A DNA stretch of 64,000 bases, taken from assembly GCA_015698045.1 (NCBI GenBank), contig BLAL01000017.1, forward strand, positions 248,001 to 312,000. The letters are read 5' to 3'. A program made the position numbers and the translations under genes. Source of the stretch: Rhizophagus clarus (Eukaryota; Glomeromycota; Glomeromycetes; Glomerales; Glomeraceae). Below the pieces are notes generated by a model. That model made no database searches. It worked only from the letters and a program-made list of their open reading frames with translations, and was not told the origin of the DNA. This document shows, piece by piece, positions 10,286-20,377 of this stretch (the stretch's first letter is position 1; each line of letters opens with the position of its first letter).

Positions 10286-12523
10286 ACCCTTACACGAAAA
10301 ATTTTTATTTTATCATTTTTAAAATAATAATAATATTACTATTAATCGAATTATCCAAAAAATAATGTAATAGTTAAAGTCTTGATATTCCTAAGAAAAA
10401 TTTATTAATGTATTAAATATACGAAAAGAATATAGTCACCTTTAATAAGGATGAAATATTAGCATTTGAATGTCAAGAACAATTTGGAAGTTTTAAAGAA
10501 AATGTAGGTTCTAATGTTAATGCTTCAAGTATGAGACACTCTTTTCTATAATATTTCTCGCTCATATATCTTCATTTTATAGGATTAAAGTTGAAAGTAC
10601 TCGTACGGTAAATAAATGAATAGTATGATACAATAAATAATAACTGGGATCCAGAACTAAAGTAATCAATAATTTAAAAAGTAATTTTCTTATTAATTAT
10701 TTTATTATTTAAAAATTATATAGCAGATGTAATTAATATATTCACATAGTGTAGTTTTAATATACGGAAGTACAAGAAAATTAAGTATGGATTCTATAAT
10801 TATACTTGGTTGACTCCAAGAGTGTTGAAGATAATCCTCAATACGTACAGATAATAAGACATCAGTTATGGAAATATATTTTGGACTAGCCAGTACCCCG
10901 GGCGTTGAACCAGTTCGTTGTATGTTTAATAACAGAACAATTGATTAATAAATCATGTGATTCTAACTTTTTTTTAGCGGCTTGCGCCACTGATACGCGA
11001 CCTGCTTCTGCGCGCAACGGTCGCACGTCTCTCCCCTCTCGGTCTTCCTATGGCAAGCATTCTCCTAGATGAGTTTATCTCCTAACCCTAACCCTGAGCG
11101 ACTAAGATTGGTATATTTAATACAACATTAATAATAAATATTTAAGACTATATTTATACTGTTGTAATAATAATAACTAATTTTCTATTCGATTTAAATA
11201 TAGTTGATGAATAAGAGTATTAAAATATCGACTGTGAAACAGTTCAGATAATATTTAACATTCTTATTCAACCTTAACCTTAATTATTAATTTGGTAAAA
11301 CCTATGATAGTTGACTTATTAAAAAATCTGTAATGATAAACCTGTTAAAAAGTAATTAATAGGTCAATAATATACTTATATACATTATGCGCATGTTTAT
11401 CAAGAATGATAATAATACTGATCTACGTGACGCTATTCGTTATTTCATAATTTCGGCCAATTCCGTGATCATGCAATTACCGATCTACAGTTTTCATATC
11501 ACTGAAAAAAGATAAGTTTCAAAATTAACGTGACATAATTTTTCAAACCCTTCTTTTTTTAAAGAAAAAAAGGATATTTGAGATAAAGAAAGAAATAATT
11601 TACTTAAATTGGTTCATATTGACTACTTTCCTTTGATAAAATACTTTATTTAGGTTCTTTATTTTATCTATTTTTCTTTTTCCTTTTTTTTTTTTAAAAA
11701 AAAAAAAAATATGGCAGATGACCTATTATGAAACGCCAACATACTAAAAATATAATAAGAATTATTAATTAAATACATATATTAATTATCAATTAACTTA
11801 TTAAAGAATTTTATGAGTATTCTTTTTTGTATGTACATATATAATAAATTCATTGAAAATTTTTTTTAATTTCATGGGATAATCTTATTCGTTTATTTAA
11901 GTTTCACGTATATTGCACCAATTATTTCATTACTTTATTAAATGAACAATAAATGTTTATAATGATAATAAATATATATTATACTTTAATTGTTCCTTTT
12001 ATGGAATTTTATATCTTAAAAAATTCTCATGAATACGCCCTAGATGATCACATTGTTCTACAACATTTTTTTTTTTTTGCGTAATTCATTTAGACGCCTA
12101 AAACAAACATATTGCATCTCCTTTCCATCGGATGTTAAAATGCGAAAAAGGAAATTTTTCACGTGATGTTTGGCCAAGATTATGTTGCACGTTCGGTCAA
12201 AGGATCTGCGATTTTTTAAGGCATTATATGGATAAATCTGAATTTGTTACAATACTTCGCTATTTCATTTTAATTTTTAAATATACTGTACAACGAACTA
12301 AACTAAAATAGTTTTATATTTTAGCATCACATGGCTTTAATTAAGTACGTAATTTTACATAAAACTAATTTTCAAACTCCGTTCTTGTGTTAATATATAG
12401 AACATACCCTATCAACCGAAACGCAAGAATGTATATGATTAAAAAGCAGTTTCTTTTCAATCATAAAATTATACATTCGTTGATATCTCTTTTTTGAATA
12501 AAATATGTGCAATTAGGATCGTA
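10286..12523. other. Intergenic with exon-like scraps and a GC-rich islet
   Basis: The stretch is mostly very AT-rich. It holds an exon-like frame at 10450-10551 (DEILAFECQEQFGSFKENVG), a GC-rich islet at 10976-11100 (separate entry), and a T14/A14 junction near 11690. Nothing else could be supported as a gene. Confidence 0.4.
10978..11095 (+). other. GC-rich islet with open frame and telomere-like repeat
   Basis: After a strong acceptor (TTTTTTTTTAG ending at 10977) a 35-codon frame runs to TAA at 11085 (RLAPLIRDLLLRATVARLSP, then LGLPMASILLDEFIS). It overlaps CCTAACCCTAACCCT at 11081-11095, about two and a half copies of the TTAGGG telomere unit. Base composition (about 55-60% GC) is unlike anything within 5 kb. 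It could be the last exon of a gene, a repeat fragment or transferred DNA. I cannot decide between these. Confidence 0.35.
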
Positions 12524-12793
12524 ATGATTATCTTGATTATACCTTTGCCCACTTTCGCAGTGGATGTCAAATCAATGACAAACTTCCGCTCAGACCGTCA
12601 TTCATGCGGATCAGATTGGAAATTTTTTATAACATCTTGCCTAATATCCTTTCAGTTCGCTCATTCTTCAGTTTACACCAGCCTTGTTCATAAAGATTTT
12701 TTGTATCGAATTATGCCACGAACGATTAAGAAAGAAACCAACCAGTTTCAAACGCCTCACTATAAGATATTATACCGCGAAACAAAACCATGA
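12524..12793 (+). CDS. Small candidate secreted protein
   Basis: From the first ATG (12524) the frame encodes 89 aa. It begins MIILIIPLPTFAVDVK, which has the hydrophobic core and A-V-D exit of a signal peptide and would be cleaved after TFA. The mature part is about 77 aa with only two cysteines (SCGSD, TSCLIS) and a basic tail (PRTIKKETNQFQ). A nearer-upstream TTG in the same frame is a poor start. There is no recognised domain. Short length and lack of homology knowledge keep confidence low. It may also be a chance frame. Confidence 0.35.
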   Translation: MIILIIPLPTFAVDVKSMTNFRSDRHSCGSDWKFFITSCLISFQFAHSSVYTSLVHKDFLYRIMPRTIKKETNQFQTPHYKILYRETKP

Positions 12794-12990
12794 TCATACC
12801 GAATTTATTTTTATTTCACTGCTTCGCTCTGAAATTATGTCCGCACTCAATTAAAGAAACAAGATTCGACCAATCAACAAGATATAGATCCTGAATTCAA
12901 ATCAGTGAACCAAAATGTTTTGCAGCCATGAATTTAATAAGAACATATAATTTTATTTATAAATAATACAAAAATGATAATACATAAATA

Positions 12991-14490
12991 TCAGTATAAT
13001 TGAGGGGCATCATAATCTATTACTGTTATTGCTCCGTTAGCTTTAATTTCATCCAATAATTTTAACTTCTCATCATTTAATTCTATTTCTCTATCCAAAC
13101 TTAAAATTAATAAACTATTGTTACTACTTTCTATATAATTTAAAATTATTTCAGGTTCAATTAAATCACGGTTTAAATTAATTTTTACTAAATTATTATG
13201 ACAATTTTCAAAGAATATCTTAAAACATGATTGTATATGATTATAATGAAAAATGAATATAAAAGAAATTTCTTTAACACTAATAGACAAGTTATTTGCT
13301 AAATTCATAAACATTTCATTCATGTTATGATGATAAGAAGAAATGATATAAACATTTAGTTTTCTTATTCTTAAATTTTTAAAATAAGGAAATATTAATG
13401 AATAATCAATTTCATTGTAATAAATTATAATGATTTCTAATGTATTAAGGTTTAAACAATATATTGAAGCATTTTCAACCATAGAAATTGTTAATTTATC
13501 ATTCAATGATAAACTTTGTAACGATGATCCTAAATATTTGATTATAGTAGGTTCAATATTTTCATTCCAAGTGTTTGAACTAAATTCCAATTTTTTAAGC
13601 TTAAATGTAGCAAATTTTAAAATCTCATATCGATCTGATGGATTTTCATCTTTACAACGGAAAAATTTTAAATAATTTAAATTAGATAAATTTATGAAAT
13701 TCTTAAAGGAGATGTTGAAAAAGTTAACACTAAAAAATTCAATAAAAACTAATGAACGTTTTTGAAATTCTAAAGATGAAAATATATCATTAAATAAATA
13801 TTGTGATGTGAATTTTTCAAGATTATTTTGTTTTTGAATTATTGTACAAAGTTTTTCTTTAATAAAAGATTCAGTCGGTCTCATTGAATAAAATTTCAAT
13901 TTTTTCAAATTCACACAATGAATCGATAAATTATCCAAAAATTTGTTTTCTGTTAAATCATTTTGATTTTGTAAAGTAATTATTAATGAATTTAATCTTT
14001 CAAATTTTGGGATAAGATTATCAAGATTAAAATAAGGACCGATAAAATTGAAATCGATCTTAAATCCTTCAATATTAATACCATGATATAAAATTAATTG
14101 ATGAAACATTGGAATAAATCCCATATTTAATTTATGTATTTGATTTTGATCATATGAAGGCTTAAGAATTGTATGATTTATTTCTATATGATTATAAATT
14201 TTTAAATATTTTAGATATTCAAATAATGGTTTGTAATCTTCATTAATATCAATATCAACAATTTTTAATTGATCTTTTAATTGTGAAATTTCAGTTTTAT
14301 TAAAGCAATGTATTAAAGTTGTGATTAACTTTTCATTAGTTACGATAAAAGGATTTGCGTAAAGCAAGGGAACTGTTGCTTTACACCAAAATTGGTTAAC
14401 AAACAAACAGTTAAATAAAGTTGAATGACAGCGTTGAAGAAACTTTAGAATATAATAAATGCAGTCATCTGGTAAATGTGGAGAAGTCAT
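12991..14490 (-). CDS. F-box protein with LRR-like body
   Basis: The intact, intronless frame encodes 499 aa when started at MTSPHLPDD (14490). An in-frame Met 16 codons earlier (14538) precedes a Phe/Ser run encoded by the T-rich leader and is unlikely. Residues 5-48 form the F-box: LPDDCIYYILKFLQ, then LFVNQFWCKATVPLLYANPF. The remainder is a Leu/Ile/Asn-rich array of irregular leucine-rich-like repeats with the family signatures KLEFSSNTWNENIEPTIIKY and FFENCHNNLVKINL. F-box proteins bind Skp1 and present substrates to SCF ubiquitin ligases; the LRR-like part would choose the substrate (inference). It is closest in sequence to the plus-strand gene at 40779-42212, so it is a dispersed member of that cluster. 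A TATAAATA box and the shared promoter word lie just upstream. Confidence 0.92.
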   Translation of the reverse strand: MTSPHLPDDCIYYILKFLQRCHSTLFNCLFVNQFWCKATVPLLYANPFIVTNEKLITTLIHCFNKTEISQLKDQLKIVDIDINEDYKPLFEYLKYLKIYNHIEINHTILKPSYDQNQIHKLNMGFIPMFHQLILYHGINIEGFKIDFNFIGPYFNLDNLIPKFERLNSLIITLQNQNDLTENKFLDNLSIHCVNLKKLKFYSMRPTESFIKEKLCTIIQKQNNLEKFTSQYLFNDIFSSLEFQKRSLVFIEFFSVNFFNISFKNFINLSNLNYLKFFRCKDENPSDRYEILKFATFKLKKLEFSSNTWNENIEPTIIKYLGSSLQSLSLNDKLTISMVENASIYCLNLNTLEIIIIYYNEIDYSLIFPYFKNLRIRKLNVYIISSYHHNMNEMFMNLANNLSISVKEISFIFIFHYNHIQSCFKIFFENCHNNLVKINLNRDLIEPEIILNYIESSNNSLLILSLDREIELNDEKLKLLDEIKANGAITVIDYDAPQLY

Positions 14491-14556
14491 TTTTGAAGAA
14501 GAAAAAAAAAAAAACGGAGTAATAAAAAAAAATTCCAATTAACCGAAAAGTTGCAG

Positions 14557-14593
14557 TATTTATAAAGCATGTAACATATGGCTAATTTGTGAT
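14557..14593 (-). promoter_or_regulatory. F-box gene promoter: TATA box plus shared upstream word
   Basis: On the minus strand, ATCACAAATTAGCCATATG (reverse of 14575-14593) is followed by TTACATGC and then TATAAATA (reverse of 14557-14564). This block ends 67 nt before the ATG. The same CAAATTAGCCA-ATATG word precedes other intact F-box genes of the window at similar distance. Confidence 0.6.
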
Positions 14594-15570
14594 ACTTTGC
14601 AGGCGCCTGTTGCGTAACATTAAAACGGCTATGGAAATCATTTCCGTTTTTAAATTGTTTATTTTCAATTAGAGGTGCATCAAATTAATTCTATGACTTA
14701 AGTTGTTTTATATTCTAAAGACTGCACCCCTATTTCAATCTAATTTCGTTGACAATTCACGTGTTCATTGCATGACAAATAGTTTTTGTTTTTTTTTTAC
14801 ATAAAAGATCTTTTTGATAGCTTTATTTTCGAGAAAAAAAAAATATATTTGAATTTACAGAAAAAGTTTTTCTAATCCTGTCGATTTTAATTTTAATTTG
14901 TTAATAAATAATATGTCAAACTAATAAAAAGTCTAAATGATGTTACTATTTTTCATTTAGGAATGTTAAAATTTTTTTATTTTAGAAAATTTAATCACGT
15001 GATAATTTGCTGTATATTATAGCACGTTCGTTCTATAGTCTCATGATTGAACTTTATAGATTAAACTCTCCCATGCGGTACAATTTTCATTTTATCGTTT
15101 AGTTGAACGCTTCCTTTTAACCTTACAAAGAGTCCAAGGTGCTCCTTTTTTTTATTTTATTTTTCTTTTCCAAACCTTCACGGCTTCACTAGAGTCTGTG
15201 CACAATACTGTACGAAGTCCTCCAAACGTTCACACAGAAGGCCAACTTTATTTCGCCGACCTTTGGTCATTTCTCTTTCTTTCCCCCTTTTTTTATTTCT
15301 ACTTCCGTAAGGAAGCTCCTTTTTTACCAGGGTTAATGTATACCCTATTAACCACCACACGGTTATGCTGGGCTGATGCATTTCGGTTTAGTTATGTTTG
15401 GAACGACCGCAGGTGCTGCACTGCATATAAGTTGTATTTATACGTGTATCACACACCAGTTGTCCATTAAATAACCTTGTTATTAAAAATAAAAATAAAA
15501 AATAAAAATATTTGATGAAGATCTGCAAAATCCAGGACGACCTTTTTAAATAGCCCAGATACCAAACTTA

Positions 15571-15779
15571 GGGGACGTCTAAAGCGGAGCAGATTTGACC
15601 GGAATTATGGCATTAAGAAATTACAAATGTAACAAATAATGGGTGTGACAAACAAGTTTTTACTAACCGAAAAATTTTGTCTCCAGAATACTTTAATAAA
15701 AATGAGAAAGTAAAGGGGTGACACCGGATGACAAATATTTTACTATGATCATGTGATTCGGCTCCGCTTTAGACCCCCC
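15571..15779. mobile_element. MITE-like element with GTCTAAAGCGGAGC arms
   Basis: GGGGACGTCTAAAGCGGAGC at 15571-15590 is inverted at 15761-15779 (GCTCCGCTTTAGACCCCCC). Fourteen bases match exactly and the G/C end-runs also match. It is about 209 bp, non-coding, and lies inside the LINE-like insertion, so it is younger than that insertion. No target duplication was recognised. Confidence 0.6.
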
Positions 15780-16034
15780 AAATAGTAATCACCATCATGA
15801 CTTTTACCCTACAAGTAAAAAACCCAACTGTAAATAAATCATTGCGAATTTTCTCACGCGTTTTTCTGAAACATGAATACAAGATTTTCACCAAGGGTGA
15901 AGTTAGGACTTCCCAAGCACATACGAGATAAATACTTACCGATTATTATTGAATAAACTCCTAGCCCTATTACGTCGTACTTATATCAAATTTAGTTATA
16001 AACAAGAAGTCATTTATTTAGGCTTCTATTTCAG

Positions 16035-16388
16035 ATGTAACCCGGATACAAAGGACCCTGATTTTTGCAAATACGAGTTTACTCCAACGAACGTTGGAGA
16101 TGTGATCACCATGCGAGATTTATACTGACACCACAGAAATATGCTTTCGTTGTTAAGAAGGACCCTTGTTACAAGAAGCAGATGGAATCAATCGCTAACA
16201 ACAAAGTAGATAAACACGTTCATAGCACTCGGTTAGGTATCAGTTATGATGTTACCATACGAAAGTTCAATCAATTCGACAAGACAATCCAAAATGAACT
16301 CAGAGGTGAAGGACAATATTTCAAACTTTACAAGAATTTACAATTCGATATACATAGAAGCAAAAAAACAAATAACACGTTGAAATAG
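16035..16388 (+). pseudogene. Frame-shifted coding fragment inside the LINE-like insertion
   Basis: After an acceptor-like CTATTTCAG a frame reads CNPDTKDPDFCKYEFTPTNV, then stops. A second frame continues with TPQKYAFVVKKDPCYKKQME through GEGQYFKLYKNLQFDIHRSK to a TAG at 16388. The two halves meet near 16125 and together look like one protein with a frameshift. It is unrecognised and may be cargo of the element or part of its own protein. Confidence 0.4.
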
Positions 16389-17333
16389 AGTCACGCAGCG
16401 TGTCTACCATTATGCTAATACTGAAAATGCTACGGGCTCTTTAGGTTATACACCGGCGTTAATCTCCACGAACCCTGAGGACATCATTATTAAACGATTC
16501 ATCATTTATCATGGAAACGTTTTAAACAAATAAAAAGTCGTAACGATCATAGCCCTTCTACATTTTATCACAAACCTTATGTCAGCTCGTCTTTTTCGAG
16601 CAATACACAAAATCCTATTCCGTTCGCGCCAAAAATCAAGATGTCTCCTATAGTTTCAGTAATTCCTTTGCTCTTCTATACAAAGGCTCCTATTTAGTTC
16701 GTAATACCAACAACAGTCTTCTCGTTCTGAGAATATCACCCAACTCGTCAATTTACAAGCTTCTAACGCTTCACCATCATTACCGGCTACTCCTCACTCG
16801 AGCGTTCGTGCTTGGGCTGTCACTACTCACCGCTCCTCATAACTTTCTGGCTTTTTTGCCAACAACTTAACGCAAAATTAAATATCATTTCAAATATGAC
16901 AGAATCTACATTTGACGCACTTGGTGCGAAAGAAAAATTCGGACAACATGGAAGCCCTGCCGAGTTTGGGCTTCTAGTAACTTTTTACTTTCAGGCTTGT
17001 GGTATAATTATTGTGATGTTACGGGTTATGTTAATTCCACCTTTATAGATAATTTTTCTTTTTCTTCTTTATTTTTATCTTCGGTTCTTTTTCAATTTTA
17101 TTGTAATTCCAATTCTGTTTTTATTTCTACTAATAGTGTGTCATTTTCTTGATAGAGTTTAGGAGATCGAATTGGCCTTCTTTTTAACTCTAGGGTCCTC
17201 TCTCATGGCGAGAGTTTTTACAGTAGTTTTATGTATACATTTTAGTCTTTGTACTTATTTGATGTATGACTGTATCTGTGACACCCATGTAAAAATAAAA
17301 ATAAAAATAAAAAAAACATGATTGAACTTTATA

Positions 17334-17760
17334 TTCATGTAATTAAATTTTTTAACGAATTATTTATGTAAGAGTCGGAGTAAAATAAATTAATGTACTT
17401 TAGATGGTTATTAAAAGAACGAATGTTTAAAGTTGTAAAGACAAAAAAAATGATAAGTAACCGTCCTACTTTATTATCAAATCACGTTGGCAATAATGTC
17501 GATTATAAAAAAAACTCATCATTTTTATAATAATAAATTATCAAATTTTCATTAACAGTGTTTTTAAATTTTCTATTATTTTTCTTTCTTTTTTAGTCAT
17601 GACTTTTAACAACAATCCCTTCTATATTCTAGTTTATTTTTTAAATAAATCTCAACATTTTCATAATTACATAACAATGATACATGAAGACACGTTATAT
17701 ATTAACATAAATAAATTACAAAACAATAATATACAGTATTATTATATTTACGAAATACGC
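17334..17760. other. Intergenic, no gene seen
   Basis: AT-rich DNA downstream of the membrane-protein gene (convergent with the LINE-like insertion). A plus-strand frame beginning near 17599 overlaps that gene's 3' end in antisense and is not believed. Confidence 0.45.
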
Positions 17761-18858
17761 TTACTTGGAGAAGAGCTCCGTGTCAATATAGTATTCGGTA
17801 AGTAAAGTTTTAGATTCCGTTACTGTAGTGACTTTTTCTTGATCATTATCATTATCATTATCGTTATATAAATGTTTCCTCAATGATTCCTTATCTTGAT
17901 CTGGGAAACAATTATCAGTCACAAACCCGAATGGGCGCACTTTCCCCCTACCAAAAAGGAAGCCGAAAACACCACAGATTGAAAGGTAACCACCAAGATT
18001 ACCTAAAAATGTAGCTAGATTGAGCGATGGATTTTCAGAATTTACCATAACGCAATCCTGTGCATAAATAATTATATTCATCACTGTTTGCGCTGTTACT
18101 ATGTTAGTGGGAATGCTCGCGAGCGTGATTAATTGAAAGCCGCGATGAGCTTTACCTCCATCTAAATCTACGTATCTGGTCTCTATATATTGGAGTTCAC
18201 TCAGCCCACCAGTTACTAACTGTATCCCTACGTCACTATGTATGTCTACATGAGTAGGACTCATATTCATCATCATGTTATTCATGCTATTGCTAAAATC
18301 CTTAACATTAACAGCTATTGCATTAATACTACTAATAAACGTAAAATTATAACTTCCTCCAATAGATTCCTTCGGCTTATTGGTAAACAATGTTTCATTA
18401 AACAATTTGCAGGTGATATTATTAACCTGAAAATCATTAAATGATCCAATTAAATCAGCTTCAGATTTTTCGTCGGCGTCAATGTATGTACCCGATTGAA
18501 CCTCGATTTTATTGTTAGAATCAGGAGGGCAAAAAAGAACAGTTGGCGCAAAAGTATTTGGATCCACTTTCATGGATATCACCGGGTCTCCATACAACAT
18601 TTTGTTTATGTCGTAAAAAATGACTCCCACAAAGCCGACGGCTAATATTAAAAAAGTGATCACCTTCAAGATTTTGGTAGGAGTACTTCGATAATCGCTG
18701 GTAAAGAAAGAAAATATGTTGCTTGATTCTTTACGATTTCGTGTTCGTGCAATGTAGATAATCAGTAATACGGCAAAGATAGTCAAAGAAACTATTATAG
18801 AGATTATGCCGGCCCATCCATTGATAACTTTAAACCAACGACTTTCTGTATAATCCAT
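17761..18858 (-). CDS. Three-pass membrane protein with large non-cytosolic domain
   Basis: The intronless frame encodes 365 aa. Hydrophobic segments are at about residues 12-37, 63-82 and 280-302. Between the second and third lies a ~195-residue polar domain with Asn glycosylation sequons (NIT, NET, NFT) and few cysteines. The tail carries an acidic Asn-Asp repeat (NDNDNDND), encoded by a TTATCA microsatellite at about 17835-17866. The last membrane segment contains FLGNLGGYLSICGVFGFLFG, whose GG-x-G-FLFG pattern recalls the second membrane helix of DEG/ENaC-type channels. That likeness is weak and only suggestive. A TATATA element lies at about 18931-18936, ~75 nt above the ATG. I take it as a real gene for a plasma- or endomembrane protein of unknown function. 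Confidence 0.8.
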   Translation of the reverse strand: MDYTESRWFKVINGWAGIISIIVSLTIFAVLLIIYIARTRNRKESSNIFSFFTSDYRSTPTKILKVITFLILAVGFVGVIFYDINKMLYGDPVISMKVDPNTFAPTVLFCPPDSNNKIEVQSGTYIDADEKSEADLIGSFNDFQVNNITCKLFNETLFTNKPKESIGGSYNFTFISSINAIAVNVKDFSNSMNNMMMNMSPTHVDIHSDVGIQLVTGGLSELQYIETRYVDLDGGKAHRGFQLITLASIPTNIVTAQTVMNIIIYAQDCVMVNSENPSLNLATFLGNLGGYLSICGVFGFLFGRGKVRPFGFVTDNCFPDQDKESLRKHLYNDNDNDNDQEKVTTVTESKTLLTEYYIDTELFSK

Positions 18859-19996
18859 GTCGATGACAATTACGTTGTTGAGTTTTTACTAATTAAAACT
18901 CGGAATTCAAAAAACAAGACTTGGTTTCAATATATAGGAATTTCACAAATAAGTTTCATGCAAAGTTGTTTGTTACACGCTGGCTTTCCGTTGTTTGTCG
19001 CACGATAAATTGATAATGTCTAAAGAAGAATAGTGGCGCCTTGACCATTCGAAAATTTATCTTGTTGAACCAATTTGGAAAAAATTATATTGACGCTCCA
19101 ATAAAATTTTTAATCATCGGCGTGTAACAATAATATAAATTTATTGCAATTCTAAAAGAAAAGATATCAAATTCACTTTTTTTTGAATTTTAAATTTTGA
19201 ATTGTTAAATCAAGCTTTTTGGAATCTGGAAGATCTACTAAATACATAAGAAATAATAAATGAAATTTATTTTACTCAGCCAAATGTTGTAATCCTATGT
19301 GAAAATATTTTTTTTTTTTTGTGGTAATCAAATTCTACAATGAAACGTTTTAAGTTTGTTCCCCTTTTTTTTTTTAATATTTTTGGTAATTTTCCATTTC
19401 ACGCCATACAATTATTATAATTACCTTCTTTGGTTAGTTTTATTGAATTGTCACATGGATGACCAAAACAATAGCTTATCAATTCATTAATAATTGTGTC
19501 TCGTCGTTCAAATTAACTAATTTAGAATTAAACTCCTATTTTTGTCCATTCTTATTTTTTTTATCGTCGGTTTTTAGTCTCCGTTAATCATTTCTAAATT
19601 TATCTGTTAGCGTCTTTGGCGCATTGTGTTACGATTGTTATGCTTTAGCATTGCCAATCAATTAATCGAGATTCTTTACATAAGCGAACAAAATTTTCCT
19701 TCCTTCCGATATTTTGAGACTCTTTGTTCAATTTCATGAATTTCTTTTAGTGACTGCACTTGGAATTACAACGGTAAAACTTATGATAATATCACTTTTA
19801 CGACCAACTCCCATTATTGGAAAGATCTAAAAAACATTAACAGTGAATTATATCTTTTAGTTATATTTTTATCACTATATGATTTTTAAACCATTTTCGA
19901 AGGAATCGTAACAATGGTACTGCGGATACTATGATTAAGTATTTTAAATTGAGCAAAAGTTTACGCAATATATAACAGGTGAGACTTATTGATAAT
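18859..19996. other. Intergenic, no gene seen
   Basis: Upstream region of the membrane-protein gene, then AT-rich DNA with several T-runs (near 19308 and 19363). No exon, repeat or inverted-repeat element with clear limits was found. Confidence 0.45.
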
Positions 19997-20257
19997 ATGC
20001 CTAGATCAGATAAGAAAAATACTACTTGTGTTTGCTGTGGATATAAATTTACAAGACCTGCTAAACTTCATCAGCATTATAAAAGTAATAAAAATCAATG
20101 CAGTCCTACCTCCTGTTACGAAATTTTGGTAACTGGGCAATCATTTCGTGATATTGAATTACTAATTAGTGAAATGATTGTCATTAATTGTTCGGAAAAA
20201 GTGATTATTTATTGTAATATTGTAATTTTAGTCTGTTTTAATTCGGTAAAATCTTAA
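19997..20257 (+). CDS. Zinc-finger-like small protein or first exon
   Basis: The frame from ATG at 19997 encodes 86 aa. It begins MPRSDKKNTTCVCCGYKFTR and continues PAKLHQHYKSNKNQC. This gives a CxxC pair, then H-x-H and a final C, resembling a C2H2/C2HC zinc finger of a type common in this genome. The second half turns hydrophobic and AT-driven (VIIYCNIVILVCFN), which suggests that the true exon ends earlier, for example at the GTAACT near 20129, and that this part is intron. Function is unknown; nucleic-acid binding is implied only by the finger. A hAT-like element begins 120 bp downstream, so the remaining exons may have been displaced or lost. Confidence 0.4.
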   Translation: MPRSDKKNTTCVCCGYKFTRPAKLHQHYKSNKNQCSPTSCYEILVTGQSFRDIELLISEMIVINCSEKVIIYCNIVILVCFNSVKS

Positions 20258-20377
20258 TTATTGTTTATTGTATAGAATATAAATATTTGTTAGATTATTA
20301 TGGTTAAAAGTAGCTCGATTAGATAGATATAAGATGATCTCAATTATGTAATCAGCTTGGCGTTTGGCAAATTAGGG

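Larger units (their letters stand above)
15059..17316 (+). mobile_element. LINE-like insertion with 17-bp target-site duplication
   Basis: The 17-mer CATGATTGAACTTTATA occurs exactly at 15042-15058 and 17317-17333. Between the copies lie 2258 bp ending in TAAAAATAAAAATAAAAAT plus A's, the A-rich 3' tail expected of target-primed retrotransposition. The interior has higher GC, a 3'-UTR-like stretch (17050-17290) and decayed coding sequence (16035-16388, and a Ser/Pro/Asn-rich frame near 16700-16840 containing SVRAWAVTTHRSS). I see no reverse transcriptase, so it is 5'-truncated or non-autonomous. A second AAAAAT tail at 15484-15512 suggests another retroelement end near the left side, and an inverted-repeat element (15571-15779) is nested inside. 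Confidence 0.65.

Noticed and set aside
15178..15470. Open frames on both strands (67 and 90 codons)
   Set aside because: They overlap each other, end just before an AAAAAT tail and look like a retroelement 3' region rather than a gene.
17599..17805. 68-codon plus-strand frame
   Set aside because: Overlaps the 3' end of the membrane-protein gene in antisense and has no features.
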